Origin: CAIWHR01 sp963708855
Lineage (GTDB): Bacteria > Pseudomonadota > Gammaproteobacteria > Burkholderiales > Casimicrobiaceae
DNA: 64,000 nt
Reading direction: 5' to 3'
NCBI GenBank assembly: GCA_963708855.1
Contig: CAVPUM010000016.1
Span: 5,028 to 69,027, forward strand
The notes beneath the pieces were generated by a model. The model worked only from the letters and a program-made list of their open reading frames with translations, did not search any database and was not told the DNA's origin. The translations under genes were made by a program, and so were the position numbers. Shown here piece by piece: positions 25,267 to 35,088 of the stretch; within the stretch, counting starts at the first letter, position 1, and the number at the start of each line of letters is the position of its first letter.

Positions 25267-26247
25267 ATGTCGAGGCGAATACTTCTGCACGGCCTGCTGG
25301 CGCTGCTGTTGCTGGCGGATGTCAGCGTGGTGGGCGCGACCGAGCCGGCCACGGTGATCGTTGGTGCCTACGTCAACCAGATACTCGACTTGAGCTTCAA
25401 GGAACGACGCTACGCCATCGACTTCTGGGTCTGGTTCCGCTGGACGGCCGAAGGCGACATGGCTGACTACCAGCCGCTCGAGAGCTTCGAGCTCATGAAC
25501 GGCCGCATCGAAAACAAGTCCAGCATCGTCGAAAAGCGGATCGACGGCGTGAACTACGCCTCTGCGCGCATCATGGCCAGTATCTCGCAGCCGTGGGAGC
25601 TCGACGCCTTCCCCCTCGATAACCACCGCCTGCGCATCTACCTCGAAGACAGCAGGCGCGTGGCGAGCGAGTTGGTGTACGTGATCGACGTCGCAAACTC
25701 GCGCCTCGGCGACGAAATCCACCTGTCGGGGTGGACCGTTTCGTTCTTCGATGCCGGGGTGACGACCAAGGTTTACCACACCAACTTCGGCGATATCTCG
25801 CTGCCGACCACGGACCGGTCGGAGTTTTCGCGCTTTACTTTCTCGATGGACCTGCGGCGCGAAAACCACGAAGCGGCGATCAAGCTGCTCACTACGATGT
25901 TGGTCGCCCCTTTGGTGGCCTTCGCAGCCTTCCTTATAAGGCCCACGGATGTGAACACGCGCTTCGGCGTGGGCGTAGGTGCCTTGTTCGCGGTGGCGAC
26001 GAGCGCTGTCATCGTCGCCTCGGCGGTCCCCGACTCCAGTGCGCTCACCACAGCCGACAAGTTGCACATGATTGCCATGATCTTCATCGTCGCCTCGCTG
26101 GTGCAGTCGGCCATATGCATGAAGTGGGTCGAGACCGGCGAAGAGATTCGTTCCAAGCAGGTGGACCGCTTGTGCGTTTTCATCTTCCCGCTGCTGTTCT
26201 TGCTGATCTGCAGCCGGGTGGTGCAGCGCGCGCTGGAACAGGTCTGA
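25267..26247 (+). CDS. prokaryotic pentameric ligand-gated ion channel homologue (Cys-loop superfamily)
   Basis: 326 residues with a signal peptide (about 1-24), a beta-rich extracellular domain (about 28-200) and four hydrophobic helices (about 205-224, 232-253, 265-284, 302-321). VGAYVNQILDLSFKERRY, then IDFWVWFRWT is the usual first-strand pattern of the ligand-binding domain. WELDAFPLDNHRLRI (110-124) matches the conserved Pro-loop (consensus FPxD), without the Cys pair, as in bacterial members. M1 has its conserved Pro215. ATG 25267 follows AGGAAGGGGGTGA. Ligand and ion selectivity cannot be read. Intact; monocistronic. Confidence 0.85.
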   Translation: MSRRILLHGLLALLLLADVSVVGATEPATVIVGAYVNQILDLSFKERRYAIDFWVWFRWTAEGDMADYQPLESFELMNGRIENKSSIVEKRIDGVNYASARIMASISQPWELDAFPLDNHRLRIYLEDSRRVASELVYVIDVANSRLGDEIHLSGWTVSFFDAGVTTKVYHTNFGDISLPTTDRSEFSRFTFSMDLRRENHEAAIKLLTTMLVAPLVAFAAFLIRPTDVNTRFGVGVGALFAVATSAVIVASAVPDSSALTTADKLHMIAMIFIVASLVQSAICMKWVETGEEIRSKQVDRLCVFIFPLLFLLICSRVVQRALEQV

Positions 26248-26277
26248 CGCCGCTCGGCGCACGGTCGCTCGTCGCGG

Positions 26278-27081
26278 CTATTCGTGCTTCTTGAGCGCGG
26301 CGCGGGCCATGTTGTCGACCAACCGCGGCGCGAGCAACTTGAGCCACAGGCCGACCCTGGCCTTCGCGGTCATCACCAGCTCGCGCTTGCGCCCGCGCAA
26401 CGCGGCGACGATCTGACGCGCGCACTCCTCGACCGACATGGCGCCCTCTTCCTTCAGCCCGGACCTGCCGGCGGCCTTGCCGTCGGCGCCGTAGCCATGG
26501 TAGCGAATGTCGGTCGCGACCACCCCGGGGAACACAACGGTCACGTCGACACCCGTCCCCGCGAGCTCGGTGCGCAGTGCCTCGAAGAACCCGGCTTGGG
26601 CGAACTTGGACGGCGAGTACGCGGTGCGTTCGGGCACGCCGACTTTGCCGGCCAGGCTCGCGACGCCGGCTACCAACCCCTTCGCCTTCCTGAGCTCCGC
26701 GAGCGCGTATCGCGTACACCAGACCGAGCCCATGAAGTTGACGCGCATCATGTCCTCGTACCACTTGAAGTCGCTGACGTCCTCGAGGCGGGCATGCCCC
26801 GAAACGCCGGCGTTGTTGACCAGCACGTCGATGCGCCCGAAGCGCAAAACCGCGCTTTCCGCGAGTGCCCGGCAATCGGCCTCGATGCCCACGTCGCAGC
26901 GCACCGCGATCGCCTCGGCGCCAGCCGCCGCACATTGCCCGGCGACCGCTTGCAGCGCTTCCAGGCGACGTGCGGCGAGGACCAGCCTGGGTTTCTCGGG
27001 CGCCAGTTGGCGGGCAAGCTCGGCGCCGATGCCTTCGGAGGCGCCGGTGATGACAATGACCTTGTCGGCGAAAGACATCAT
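26278..27081 (-). CDS. short-chain dehydrogenase/reductase (membrane-associated type)
   Basis: 267 residues. TGASEGIG cofactor motif (residues 12-19), AARR after beta-2 (suggesting NADP), NNAG, a conserved Ser in ASLAGKVG and Y-x3-K as YSPSK. The long C-terminal region (REL VMTAKARVGLWLKLLAPRLVDNMARAALKK) resembles SDRs of the DHRS7/SDR-E type that often attach to membranes. Convergent with the channel gene. Substrate unknown. Confidence 0.9.
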   Translation of the reverse strand: MMSFADKVIVITGASEGIGAELARQLAPEKPRLVLAARRLEALQAVAGQCAAAGAEAIAVRCDVGIEADCRALAESAVLRFGRIDVLVNNAGVSGHARLEDVSDFKWYEDMMRVNFMGSVWCTRYALAELRKAKGLVAGVASLAGKVGVPERTAYSPSKFAQAGFFEALRTELAGTGVDVTVVFPGVVATDIRYHGYGADGKAAGRSGLKEEGAMSVEECARQIVAALRGRKRELVMTAKARVGLWLKLLAPRLVDNMARAALKKHE

Positions 27082-27473
27082 GCTCGGGCAGGCATGGTTG
27101 CGCGCTCACATCATCGCATGCGGACGTCGATGTCGTCATCAGATGCGACGACGACGTCATCCGCTTCGAAGTCGAGCGCGTGCACGGGTTCCTGCGCGAG
27201 GTGTGTACCGACAGCTCGCGTCGAGATGCCGGGACGAGTGCGAGGCGGCACGCGCCGACCCGGCCAACAGGGTGAAGGCCAGGCGTGCGGCCGGGGACAT
27301 GGATTCAGGCAGTCCTTCGACGCCGGTCAATTCGTGAGCCGCTGGTTCAGCGCCCAATGAATCGGGTCGAGGCATTGCTTCGGATTGACCGGGACGTGCA
27401 GTACCATATGCGGACCGCTGTCGGCCGGACGTCGGGCCGGCAGATCCAATCTCCGACCGCTGTGGAGGCATTC
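27082..27473. other. intergenic region, no supported gene
   Basis: 392 bp between the SDR gene and the small secreted protein. Several frames are open by chance at this GC content, but none has a start with a ribosome site or protein-like composition. A GTGGAGG ribosome site lies at its right edge for the next gene. Confidence 0.4.
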
Positions 27474-27869
27474 ATGAATGGACGGCTGATATCCGCACTC
27501 ATCGCCGGCGCTGCGTTGGGCGCCGCCACCATGCCCGTGCTCGCGATCACGTGCTACGAAGTCATCGATCGGAACAATGTCGTGATGCTCCGCGGCACGC
27601 GCTCCCCCGTCGACCTCAGCAATGCCGGAACGCCCGCGCGCGATGCGATGCGCGCTCGCGGCGAGCTCCTGGTCATCTTCGACGTCGAAAACTGTGTGGC
27701 GGTAGGACGGGCCACGTCCGATGGCAGCAGGACGCTCACCGCCGACGAGATCGTCGCCGGGTGGAGGCAAACGCCGATCGAGGCGAGGACCGGCTGGGGG
27801 ACGTATTCGTCCCATTCCGGTGGCTTGCTGACGCCGGCGCAGGTTCCAACACCAACGCAATCTCGGTGA
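27474..27869 (+). CDS. small secreted protein, unknown function
   Basis: 131 residues. A signal peptide (about 1-24, LISALIAGAALGAATMPVLA) precedes a mature part starting ITCYEVIDRNNVVMLRGTRSPVDLS, which resembles short periplasmic proteins with one paired Cys (CYEV and VENCVAV). ATG 27474 lies 7 bases after GTGGAGG. Convergent with thyA. No family name recognised; the open frame upstream to 27285 is not needed. Confidence 0.7.
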   Translation: MNGRLISALIAGAALGAATMPVLAITCYEVIDRNNVVMLRGTRSPVDLSNAGTPARDAMRARGELLVIFDVENCVAVGRATSDGSRTLTADEIVAGWRQTPIEARTGWGTYSSHSGGLLTPAQVPTPTQSR

Positions 27870-27952
27870 GCAACGCGCCGGGACGCGCGTGCCCGGGCGC
27901 AGCCGCCGTGCCGAGGGCGCATGGCGCGCCGGCGGCGTCGAGCCGCTTTGCG

Positions 27953-28747
27953 TCAGACGGCAATCGGTGCCTTGATCGCGGGATGGCAGCGGTAGTCGGC
28001 GATCTCGATGTCCTCGAACCGGTAGGCGAACAGCGAATCGGCCCGACGGTGGATGACCAGGCGCGGCAGCGGGTAGGGCGCGCGTGCGAGCTGCACCGCC
28101 ACCTGCTCCAGGTGGTTCCGATACAGGTGGCAGTCGCCGCCCGTCCAGACGAACTCGCCGACGCCGAGGTCGCACTGCTGCGCCACCATGTGCGTCAGCA
28201 GCGCGTAGGACGCGATGTTGAACGGCACGCCGAGGAAGATGTCGCAGCTGCGCTGGTATAGCTGGCAGGAGAGCCGTCCTTCCGCGACGTAGAACTGGAA
28301 GAACGCGTGGCATGGCGGAAGCGCCATCCGCGGAATGTCCGCCACGTTCCATGCCGAGACGATCAGGCGGCGCGAGTCGGGGTTGCGCCGGATCTCCGCG
28401 ATGACGTTCGCCAGCTGGTCGACGTGCCCGCCGTCCCGGGTCGGCCAGTTCCTCCACTGATAGCCGTAGATCGGGCCAAGCTCGCCGCTGGCATCGGCCC
28501 ATTCGTCCCAGATCGTGACCCCGACCTCCTGCAGCGGCCGCACGTTCGTCTCCCCGCGCAGGAACCAGAGGAGCTCGTGGATGATCGACTTCCGGTGCAC
28601 CTGCTTGGTCGTCAGCAGCGGGAAACCGTCGGCCAGTGGAAAGCGCATCTGGTAACCGAACACCGAGAGCGTGCCGGTTCCTGTGCGGTCCTCCTTGGGA
28701 TGGCCATGGTCGCGGACATGGCGAATGAATTCGAGGTATTGGAGCAT
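27953..28747 (-). CDS. thyA: thymidylate synthase
   Basis: Converts dUMP to dTMP using 5,10-methylene-tetrahydrofolate. 264 residues, as in Escherichia coli. Motifs: RTGTGTLSVFGYQMRF, LWFLRGETNV, GPIYGYQWRNW, the nucleophile Cys146 in LPPCHAFFQFYV, and QRSCDIFLGVPFNIASYALL. Ends with the usual hydrophobic PIAV-type C-terminus (KAPIAV). No folA neighbour in this window. Intact. Confidence 0.98.
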   Translation of the reverse strand: MLQYLEFIRHVRDHGHPKEDRTGTGTLSVFGYQMRFPLADGFPLLTTKQVHRKSIIHELLWFLRGETNVRPLQEVGVTIWDEWADASGELGPIYGYQWRNWPTRDGGHVDQLANVIAEIRRNPDSRRLIVSAWNVADIPRMALPPCHAFFQFYVAEGRLSCQLYQRSCDIFLGVPFNIASYALLTHMVAQQCDLGVGEFVWTGGDCHLYRNHLEQVAVQLARAPYPLPRLVIHRRADSLFAYRFEDIEIADYRCHPAIKAPIAV

Positions 28748-28957
28748 CGGCGGCGGGCACAGCTGAGGCGGCAGGTGTGGCGGCGACGGGCGCCGACGGG
28801 GGCGCCTGCAGCCTCAAGGATCGAATTGTAGCGTTTCGCGGGCACAATGCGATTCGTATGGCGGCGATGCCGGGTCGGGCAGGCGGGCTGGCCCGGCGCG
28901 CCGGTGCCGTTCGCCGCGGCGGCGGTCCCGGGATGCCGCGGGAGTGGAGGTGTGGCA

Positions 28958-30842
28958 ATGCATCAACCGAACCAGTTCGACCTCCTGGCCGAACGTCGCT
29001 TCGCCCCGTTCTTCTGGACCCAGTTCCTGGGGGCCGGCAACGACAACATCTACAAGAACGCGCTGGTGATCTTCGTCGCCTTCCACGCGGCCACCCTGAC
29101 CCCGCTCGACCCGAACGCGCTCGTGAATGTCGCGGGTGCGGTGTTCATCGCGCCCTTCGTCCTGCTGTCGGCGACCGCGGGGCAGCTCGCCGACAAGTTC
29201 GAGAAGTCGCGGCTCATCCGGTGGATCAAGCTCTTCGAGATCGTCATCATGGTGATCGGTCTCGCCGGCTTCTGGCAGCGCGACCTCGCGCTGCTGTTCA
29301 CCGCGCTGGCACTCCTCGGCGTGCATTCGACGTTGTTCGGCCCGGTCAAGTACGCGATCCTGCCGCAGCAGCTTTCACCCGACCGAGCTCATCGGCGGCA
29401 ACGGCCTCGTCGAGATGGGGACGTTCGTCGCGATCCTGCTCGGCACGATCATCGGCGGCCTCGTCGTCGCCGTGAAAGGCGGCGGGCCGATAGTCGCCGG
29501 CACGGTATCACTCGCCGTCGCGGTCGCAGGGTATCTCGTAAGCCGCAGGATTCCTGCCATGCCCGCGGTCGACCCCGGGCTCGCGCTCAACTGGAATCCG
29601 TTCAGCGAAACCTGGAAGAACCTCGCGGTCGCGCGCGGGAACCGCGTCGTCTGGCTGTCGATGCTGGGGATTTCCTGGTTCTGGTTCTATGGCGCGACCT
29701 TCCTTGCGCAGTTCGCCGGCTTCTCGCGCGATGTGCTGGGCGGCAACGAGCACGTCGTCACGTTGCTGCTGGCGTTGTTTTCGGTCGGCATCGGCATCGG
29801 TTCGCTGCTCTGCGAGCGCATGTCCGGCCGTCGCGTCGAACTCGGACTCGTTCCGTTCGGCTCGATCGGGCTGACCGTATTCGCGATCGACCTGTGGCTC
29901 GCCAGCCGCCACCTGCAGGCGAACGCGCTGGCGGGCCTCGAGGTGTTCCTCGCGAGTCCTGCGCATTGGCGCGTCGCCGCGGACCTGGTGCTGATCGGCC
30001 TGTTCGGCGGGTTCTACATCGTTCCTCTGTATGCGCTGATCCAGGAGCGCTCGCCGCCCTCGCACCGGTCCCGCATCATCGCGGCGAACAACATTCTCAA
30101 TGCGTTGTTCATGGTGGCCTCCGCCGGGCTCGCCATTGCGCTGCTCGCCGTCGGTTACTCGATCCCCGAGCTGTTCCTCGTCACCGCGCTGATGAACGCC
30201 GCGGTCGCGCTCTACATCTACGGACTCGTGCCCGAGTTCCTGATGCGCTTCCTGGCCTGGCTCCTGATCCACACGTTCTACCGGGTCGACAAGGACGGAT
30301 TGGAGAACATTCCCGACCAGGGGCCCTGCATCGTCGTCTGCAATCACGTGAGTTACGTCGACGCGGTGGTCATCGCCGCCTGCGTGCGGCGCCCCGTGCG
30401 GTTCGTGATGGACCACCGCATCTTCCGGGTGCCGTTGCTCTCGTTCATCTTCCGCACGATGCGGACGATCCCGATCGCCCCGGCCAGGGAGGATGCGCAG
30501 ATGAAGGACCGGGCGTTCGCCGAGGCGGCTCTGGCGCTTGCCGCCGGCGAGATCGTCGGCATCTTTCCCGAGGGCAGGTTGACGGAGACCGGGGAGCTCG
30601 GTCCGTTCCGGCCGGGCGTGCAGCAGATGATCGCGACGACGCCCGTGCCCGTCGTGCCGATGGCTTTGCGCGGACTCTGGGGCAGCTTTTTCAGCCGGTC
30701 GTCCAACGGCAAGGCGATGCGCAGGCTGCGCGGAATCCATTCGCGGATCGCGCTGGTCGCGGCCCCGCCGGTGCCCGCCGCACAGGTATCGCTCGAAGGG
30801 CTGCAGACGACCGTGCTCGCGTTGCGCGGCGCGCGCAAGTGA
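28958..30842 (+). CDS. MFS transporter fused to 1-acylglycerol-phosphate acyltransferase (LplT-PlsC-like)
   Basis: About 628 residues. The N-terminal part (to about residue 410) is a major-facilitator permease with LAERRFAPFFWTQFLGAGNDN and FGPVKYAILPQQL, typical of lysophospholipid transporter LplT. The C-terminal part is a PlsC acyltransferase: NHVSYVDA (H-x4-D motif), DHRIFRVP, FPEGRLTETGEL. It resembles the Aas system without the AMP-ligase domain and would flip and reacylate lysophospholipids. One frame change near 29380 (extra base in CACCCGACC). ATG 28958 follows GGAGG. Confidence 0.88.
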
Positions 30843-30866
30843 ACGCATGAACGAGGAACGCTACCT

Positions 30867-33734
30867 ATGGCGGCATTGATCGGGCTGTTCGTCGGGGCGA
30901 TCGCGGGCAACCTCGTCTGGCAGGAATGGGGCGCCGCGCTGGGCGGCATCGCGGGCTTCTTCGCCGGCGTCCGGTTTTCCGCATGGCGGGCCCGGGGGCT
31001 GCCAGGCCGGGCCGCCATGGCCGCCCCTGTCGCCGCCGCGTCGACCCCTGCCGGGCGCGTTGGCGTTGGTCAGGACAAGGACAACGCTCTCGCGCAACGA
31101 GTCGTCGAACTGGAGCGGCGCGTGGCGAGCCTCGAGCGCCGTGCGGCGGTCGGCCCGGAGCCGGCGGCCGCGCGGGAACCACCCGTGATCGCCGTCCCCG
31201 CGGCCGCCGCGCCAGTGCAGGACATCACCGCCGCCGCCGAGACGGAATCCGACGGACCGGTCGGGTGGACGTCCGGTGAACGCGAGATCGGGGCACGCGA
31301 ATTCGTGGTCGCCGCAACGCCGGCATCGCCGCCGGTTCAGGCGGCAGGCGCGGCGCCGGTGCCTGCCGAGTCGTCGCGCGCGAGCCGGTTGTGGGAATGG
31401 TTCACCGGCGGCAACGCGCTGACGCGCATCGGCGTCGTCATACTGTTCTTCGGCGTTGCGTTCCTGCTCAAGTACTTCACCGAGCGCTTCACGGTCCCCA
31501 TCGAACTGCGGCTGGCCATGGTTGCAGGCGGCGGTTTGGCGCTGGCAGCGCTCGGCATGCGCCTCGCGGCATCGCGTCCGGGCTACGGCCTGTCGCTGCA
31601 GGGCGCGGGAGCCGGGATCCTCTACCTGACGGCTTACGCGGCATTTCGTCCCTACGGCGTGCTGCCCGAGGCGCCGGCCGTCGTGCTGCTCATCGCGGTG
31701 TCCGCGCTCACGGTCTGGCTCGCCGTGCGCAACGATTCGCAGCCGCTCGCGGGGCTGGCCATCGCCGGCGGATTCCTCGCCCCGGTGCTGGTGGGCAACG
31801 ACGGCGGCCCCGTGCTGCTGTTCGGCTATTTCGCGCTGCTGAACGCTGCGATCTTCACGCTCGCGTGGTCGAAAGCATGGCGCGTACTCAATGCGGTGGG
31901 CTTCGTCTTCACTTTCGTGCTCGGCCTCGACTGGGGCCGCGAGTTCTACGGCCCGGAACACTACGCAACCGTGCAGCCGTTCCTTGCGCTGTTCTTCGTC
32001 TTCTACGTCGGCATTGCGATTCTCTACGCAAGGCGCGGGCCGCTCGCTGCACGCGATCCGGTGGACGGTCTCCTGGTGTTCGGCGTTCCACTTGCAGGAT
32101 TCGCGTCCCAAGCCGCGCTCGTCCGCGAATTCGAGTACGGCGCAGCGTGGAGCGCGCTCGCGCTGGCGATCGTCTATGCGCTGCTCTTCCTTATGATTCG
32201 CCGGCGTCGCGAACCCGGTTTTCCGCTGCTGTCGCGCGCGTTCCTCGTGCTTGCGGTCATCTTCGGGACGATCGCCATTCCGTTCGCGCTCGGCAATCGC
32301 TGGACATCCGCGTTCTGGGCGGTCGAGGCGGCGGGTGTGTACTGGATCGGCGCGAGGCAGAACGCGTGGCTTGCCCGAGCGTCCGCACTGGTCGTCCAGA
32401 GCGGAGCCGGGATCGTGTTCGTCGCTTCCGGTATCGGTGAACCCGAAGACCCGCTGTTCGCCAACGCGTTTTTCGCCGGTGCGTTCCTGATTGCGGCGTC
32501 GGGTCTCGCGACCGCGTGGATCGCCGATCGCGCCGGCCGCGCCATCACTCCGGGCGAGCGGAGCCTCGTGCCTCTGATGTTTGGCTGGGGCGTGCTGTGG
32601 TGGCTGGCCGCCGGCGGCTTCGAGCTCATGCGGCAGTTGCCGCGCGCAGCAGAGGTGCATGCCGTCCTCGCCTGGGTGGTCGCGGGTGTCACGCTCGCGC
32701 TCGTCCTGGCGCGGCCGCTGTCCTGGCCCCGCCTCGCCGGCGCCGGAGTCGCGTTGCTGCCGGCGATGGCCGTCGCCGCGCTGGGCGATTTCGACGCTGC
32801 CCGGACGACGCTCACGACCTATGGATGGATCGTCTGGCCGTGCGCGTGGTTCGTGCATTGGCAGGCGCTGCGCGCCGCCGAGACGCTGTGGCCGGGCGCC
32901 GCCGAGCTCAAGCCGGCGACCATCGACGCCGGGACGTTGCTGCCTTCGGTGCACGCGGTGTCGGCGGTCGCACTGGTTGCGCAGATCGCATGGGAAGCGA
33001 GCGAGTGGACCGGGCGCCACACGGCGCACTACACGGCGTGGACTCCCTGCGCGGCGGCGCTGCCCGCGATTGCCTACCTGTGGCTCGTCGTCCGGTTTCG
33101 CGACACCGCGCGCTGGCCGCTGTCGGTCCGGCGACGAGCCTACGCGATTGGGGCGGGGACGCCATTGGCGGGTTTGCTGGCGATATGGTTTTTCGCGGTC
33201 AACCTGCTCTCGCCGGGCGACGCGTCGCCGCTTCCGTACCTGCCGCTCGTCAATCCGCTGGACATCACCCTGGCGCTTGCGCTGGGTTCGGTGGCGGCAT
33301 GGGCGGCGCGGTTTTCCGGGGTTGCGCAACGCGCGCTGTATCGCTGGGTCGGCGCCGGCCTGTTCGTCGCGCTGAACGGAATCGTGCTGCGCACCGCGCA
33401 TCACTGGGGCGACGTCCCGTGGCGGCTTTCCTCGCTGATGGCGTCCAAGCCGCTGCAGGCTGCCCTTACCCTGACGTGGACGTTGACCGCGCTCACCGCC
33501 ATGGTCGTGGCGACGAAGCGGTGCCTGCGGCCGCTGTGGATGCTCGGCGCGGCGCTGCTGGCGGCGGTGGTGGCGAAGCTCTTCCTGGTCGACCTGGGTG
33601 CGTTGTCCGGATTGCCGCGTGTCGTCGCGTTCCTCGGCGTCGGCATTCTGCTGCTGGTGATCGGATTCCTGTCGCCGCTGCCGCCGGCAGTGCAGGCGGA
33701 TCCATCGCGCGACAGCGGACCGTCCCCGACCTGA
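30867..33734 (+). CDS. DUF2339 large polytopic membrane protein
   Basis: 955 residues and intact. Starts with a glycine-rich helical hairpin (GLFVGAIAGNLVWQEWGAALGGIAG), then a short coiled coil (LAQRVVELERRVASLERR), an Ala/Pro-rich linker to about residue 165 and, from GGNALTRIGVVILFFGVAFLLKYF, more than 20 hydrophobic helices to the C-terminus. This is the DUF2339 pattern; function unknown. The ATG lies 24 bases after the acyltransferase stop, so the two may share a transcript, suggesting an envelope role. Confidence 0.9.
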   Translation: MAALIGLFVGAIAGNLVWQEWGAALGGIAGFFAGVRFSAWRARGLPGRAAMAAPVAAASTPAGRVGVGQDKDNALAQRVVELERRVASLERRAAVGPEPAAAREPPVIAVPAAAAPVQDITAAAETESDGPVGWTSGEREIGAREFVVAATPASPPVQAAGAAPVPAESSRASRLWEWFTGGNALTRIGVVILFFGVAFLLKYFTERFTVPIELRLAMVAGGGLALAALGMRLAASRPGYGLSLQGAGAGILYLTAYAAFRPYGVLPEAPAVVLLIAVSALTVWLAVRNDSQPLAGLAIAGGFLAPVLVGNDGGPVLLFGYFALLNAAIFTLAWSKAWRVLNAVGFVFTFVLGLDWGREFYGPEHYATVQPFLALFFVFYVGIAILYARRGPLAARDPVDGLLVFGVPLAGFASQAALVREFEYGAAWSALALAIVYALLFLMIRRRREPGFPLLSRAFLVLAVIFGTIAIPFALGNRWTSAFWAVEAAGVYWIGARQNAWLARASALVVQSGAGIVFVASGIGEPEDPLFANAFFAGAFLIAASGLATAWIADRAGRAITPGERSLVPLMFGWGVLWWLAAGGFELMRQLPRAAEVHAVLAWVVAGVTLALVLARPLSWPRLAGAGVALLPAMAVAALGDFDAARTTLTTYGWIVWPCAWFVHWQALRAAETLWPGAAELKPATIDAGTLLPSVHAVSAVALVAQIAWEASEWTGRHTAHYTAWTPCAAALPAIAYLWLVVRFRDTARWPLSVRRRAYAIGAGTPLAGLLAIWFFAVNLLSPGDASPLPYLPLVNPLDITLALALGSVAAWAARFSGVAQRALYRWVGAGLFVALNGIVLRTAHHWGDVPWRLSSLMASKPLQAALTLTWTLTALTAMVVATKRCLRPLWMLGAALLAAVVAKLFLVDLGALSGLPRVVAFLGVGILLLVIGFLSPLPPAVQADPSRDSGPSPT

Positions 33735-33824
33735 CCTTCGCAGCGGCCGCGAGACACGACGCTGCGGACGCTGTGCTAGACTGAAATTCGTCTGGCGCCG
33801 CTCTTCCTTGATCCGTGGTGCTCC

Positions 33825-34988
33825 ATGTCCGGCAACACGCTCGGCACGCTGTTTTGCGTCACCTCCTTCGGCGAGTCGCATGGTCCGGCGATCGGCTGCG
33901 TCGTCGACGGCTGCCCGCCGGGCCTGGCGCTCGCGGCCGCCGACATCCAGAGCGATCTCGACCGGCGCCGCCCCGGCACATCGCGCCATGTCACGCAGCG
34001 GCGCGAATCCGATACCGTTGAAATCCTGTCCGGGGTGTTCGAGGGACGCACCACGGGCTCACCGATCGCGCTACTGATCAGGAATGAGGACCAGCGCAGC
34101 AAGGACTACGCCGCGATCGCCGATGCGTTCCGTCCCGGGCACGCCGATTACGCCTACTGGCACAAGTACGGCATTCGCGATCACCGTGGCGGCGGCCGGG
34201 CCTCGGCCCGCGAAACCGCGGTGCGCGTGGCGGCCGGAGCAATCGCACGGAAATGGCTCGCCGAACGCCATGGCGTGACGATCCGAGGGCATCTGGTGCA
34301 ACTCGGGTCCAGGGCCATCCCGTTCGAGGACTGGGCGTACGTCGCCGCGAACCCGTTCTTCGTCGCGAACGCGTCGCTCGTGCCCGAGCTCGAGGCCTTC
34401 ATGGACGCGCTGCGCAAGTCCGGCGATTCCTGCGGCGCGAAGATCACCGTCGTCGCACGCGGCGTGCCGGTGGGCTGGGGCGAGCCTGTCTACGGCCGGC
34501 TCGACGCCGACCTCGCGCAGGCGATGATGGGCATCAATGCCGTGAAGGGCGTCGAGATAGGAGCCGGCTTTGCGAGCGTCCTGCAGCGCGGCAGCGAGCA
34601 CTCCGACGAAATGACGCCGCGGGGGTTCCTGTCGAACCACGCGGGAGGGATCCTTGGCGGCATCTCCACGGGCCAGGAGATCGTCGTCACGATTGCCGTC
34701 AAGCCGACATCGTCCATCCGGCTCGATCGCCGTTCGATCGACAAGGCTGGGCATCCGGTCGTCGTCAACACGCACGGCCGGCACGACCCGTGCGTCGGCA
34801 TCCGCGCCACGCCCATTGCCGAAGCCATGCTGGCACTGGTGCTGATGGACCATGCGCTCCGGCATCGCGCGCAGAACGCCGACGTCGTCGTCACGACGCC
34901 GAAGGTCCCCGCGCGGGTGGATGGCGGCGCCATGGAGCGCTCGACCGGGAGCGCCGCAGTCGACGATCCGGATCCCGACGAAGCCTAG
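33825..34988 (+). CDS. aroC: chorismate synthase
   Basis: Last step of the shikimate trunk: converts 5-enolpyruvylshikimate 3-phosphate to chorismate with reduced FMN. 387 residues. Motifs: GTLFCVTSFGESHGPAIGCV (catalytic His), RRRPGTSRHVTQRRESD, YGIRDHRGGGRASARET (FMN and substrate) and SNHAGGILGGISTGQ. A TAGACT box at 33777-33782 could be its -10. Intact and convergent with xseA. Confidence 0.98.
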   Translation: MSGNTLGTLFCVTSFGESHGPAIGCVVDGCPPGLALAAADIQSDLDRRRPGTSRHVTQRRESDTVEILSGVFEGRTTGSPIALLIRNEDQRSKDYAAIADAFRPGHADYAYWHKYGIRDHRGGGRASARETAVRVAAGAIARKWLAERHGVTIRGHLVQLGSRAIPFEDWAYVAANPFFVANASLVPELEAFMDALRKSGDSCGAKITVVARGVPVGWGEPVYGRLDADLAQAMMGINAVKGVEIGAGFASVLQRGSEHSDEMTPRGFLSNHAGGILGGISTGQEIVVTIAVKPTSSIRLDRRSIDKAGHPVVVNTHGRHDPCVGIRATPIAEAMLALVLMDHALRHRAQNADVVVTTPKVPARVDGGAMERSTGSAAVDDPDPDEA

Positions 34989-35088
34989 CCCGCAGGGTCC
35001 CGGCGTGGCGCCCAGTGCCCGCCCGGCCGCCCGAAGGGCACTGCGCGCCCCCGCGGGGGGCAGCGAACACAGTGAGCACGGGGGCCGT
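34989..35088. repeat. palindromic spacer between convergent aroC and xseA
   Basis: Contains CGCCCCCGCGGGGGGCAGCG near 35046-35065 and the flank GAACACAGTGAGC, a GC palindrome class frequent in Burkholderiales gaps and related to the ilvB-ilvN spacer. Its place between two gene ends suggests a role in ending or protecting both messages. Confidence 0.6.

Noticed and set aside
30861..33989. A 1042-codon open frame on the minus strand, opposite the DUF2339 gene and the start of aroC
   Set aside because: Its residues are Arg/Gln/His-rich without domains; it is the mirror of a high-GC gene. The plus-strand protein has a clear membrane pattern.
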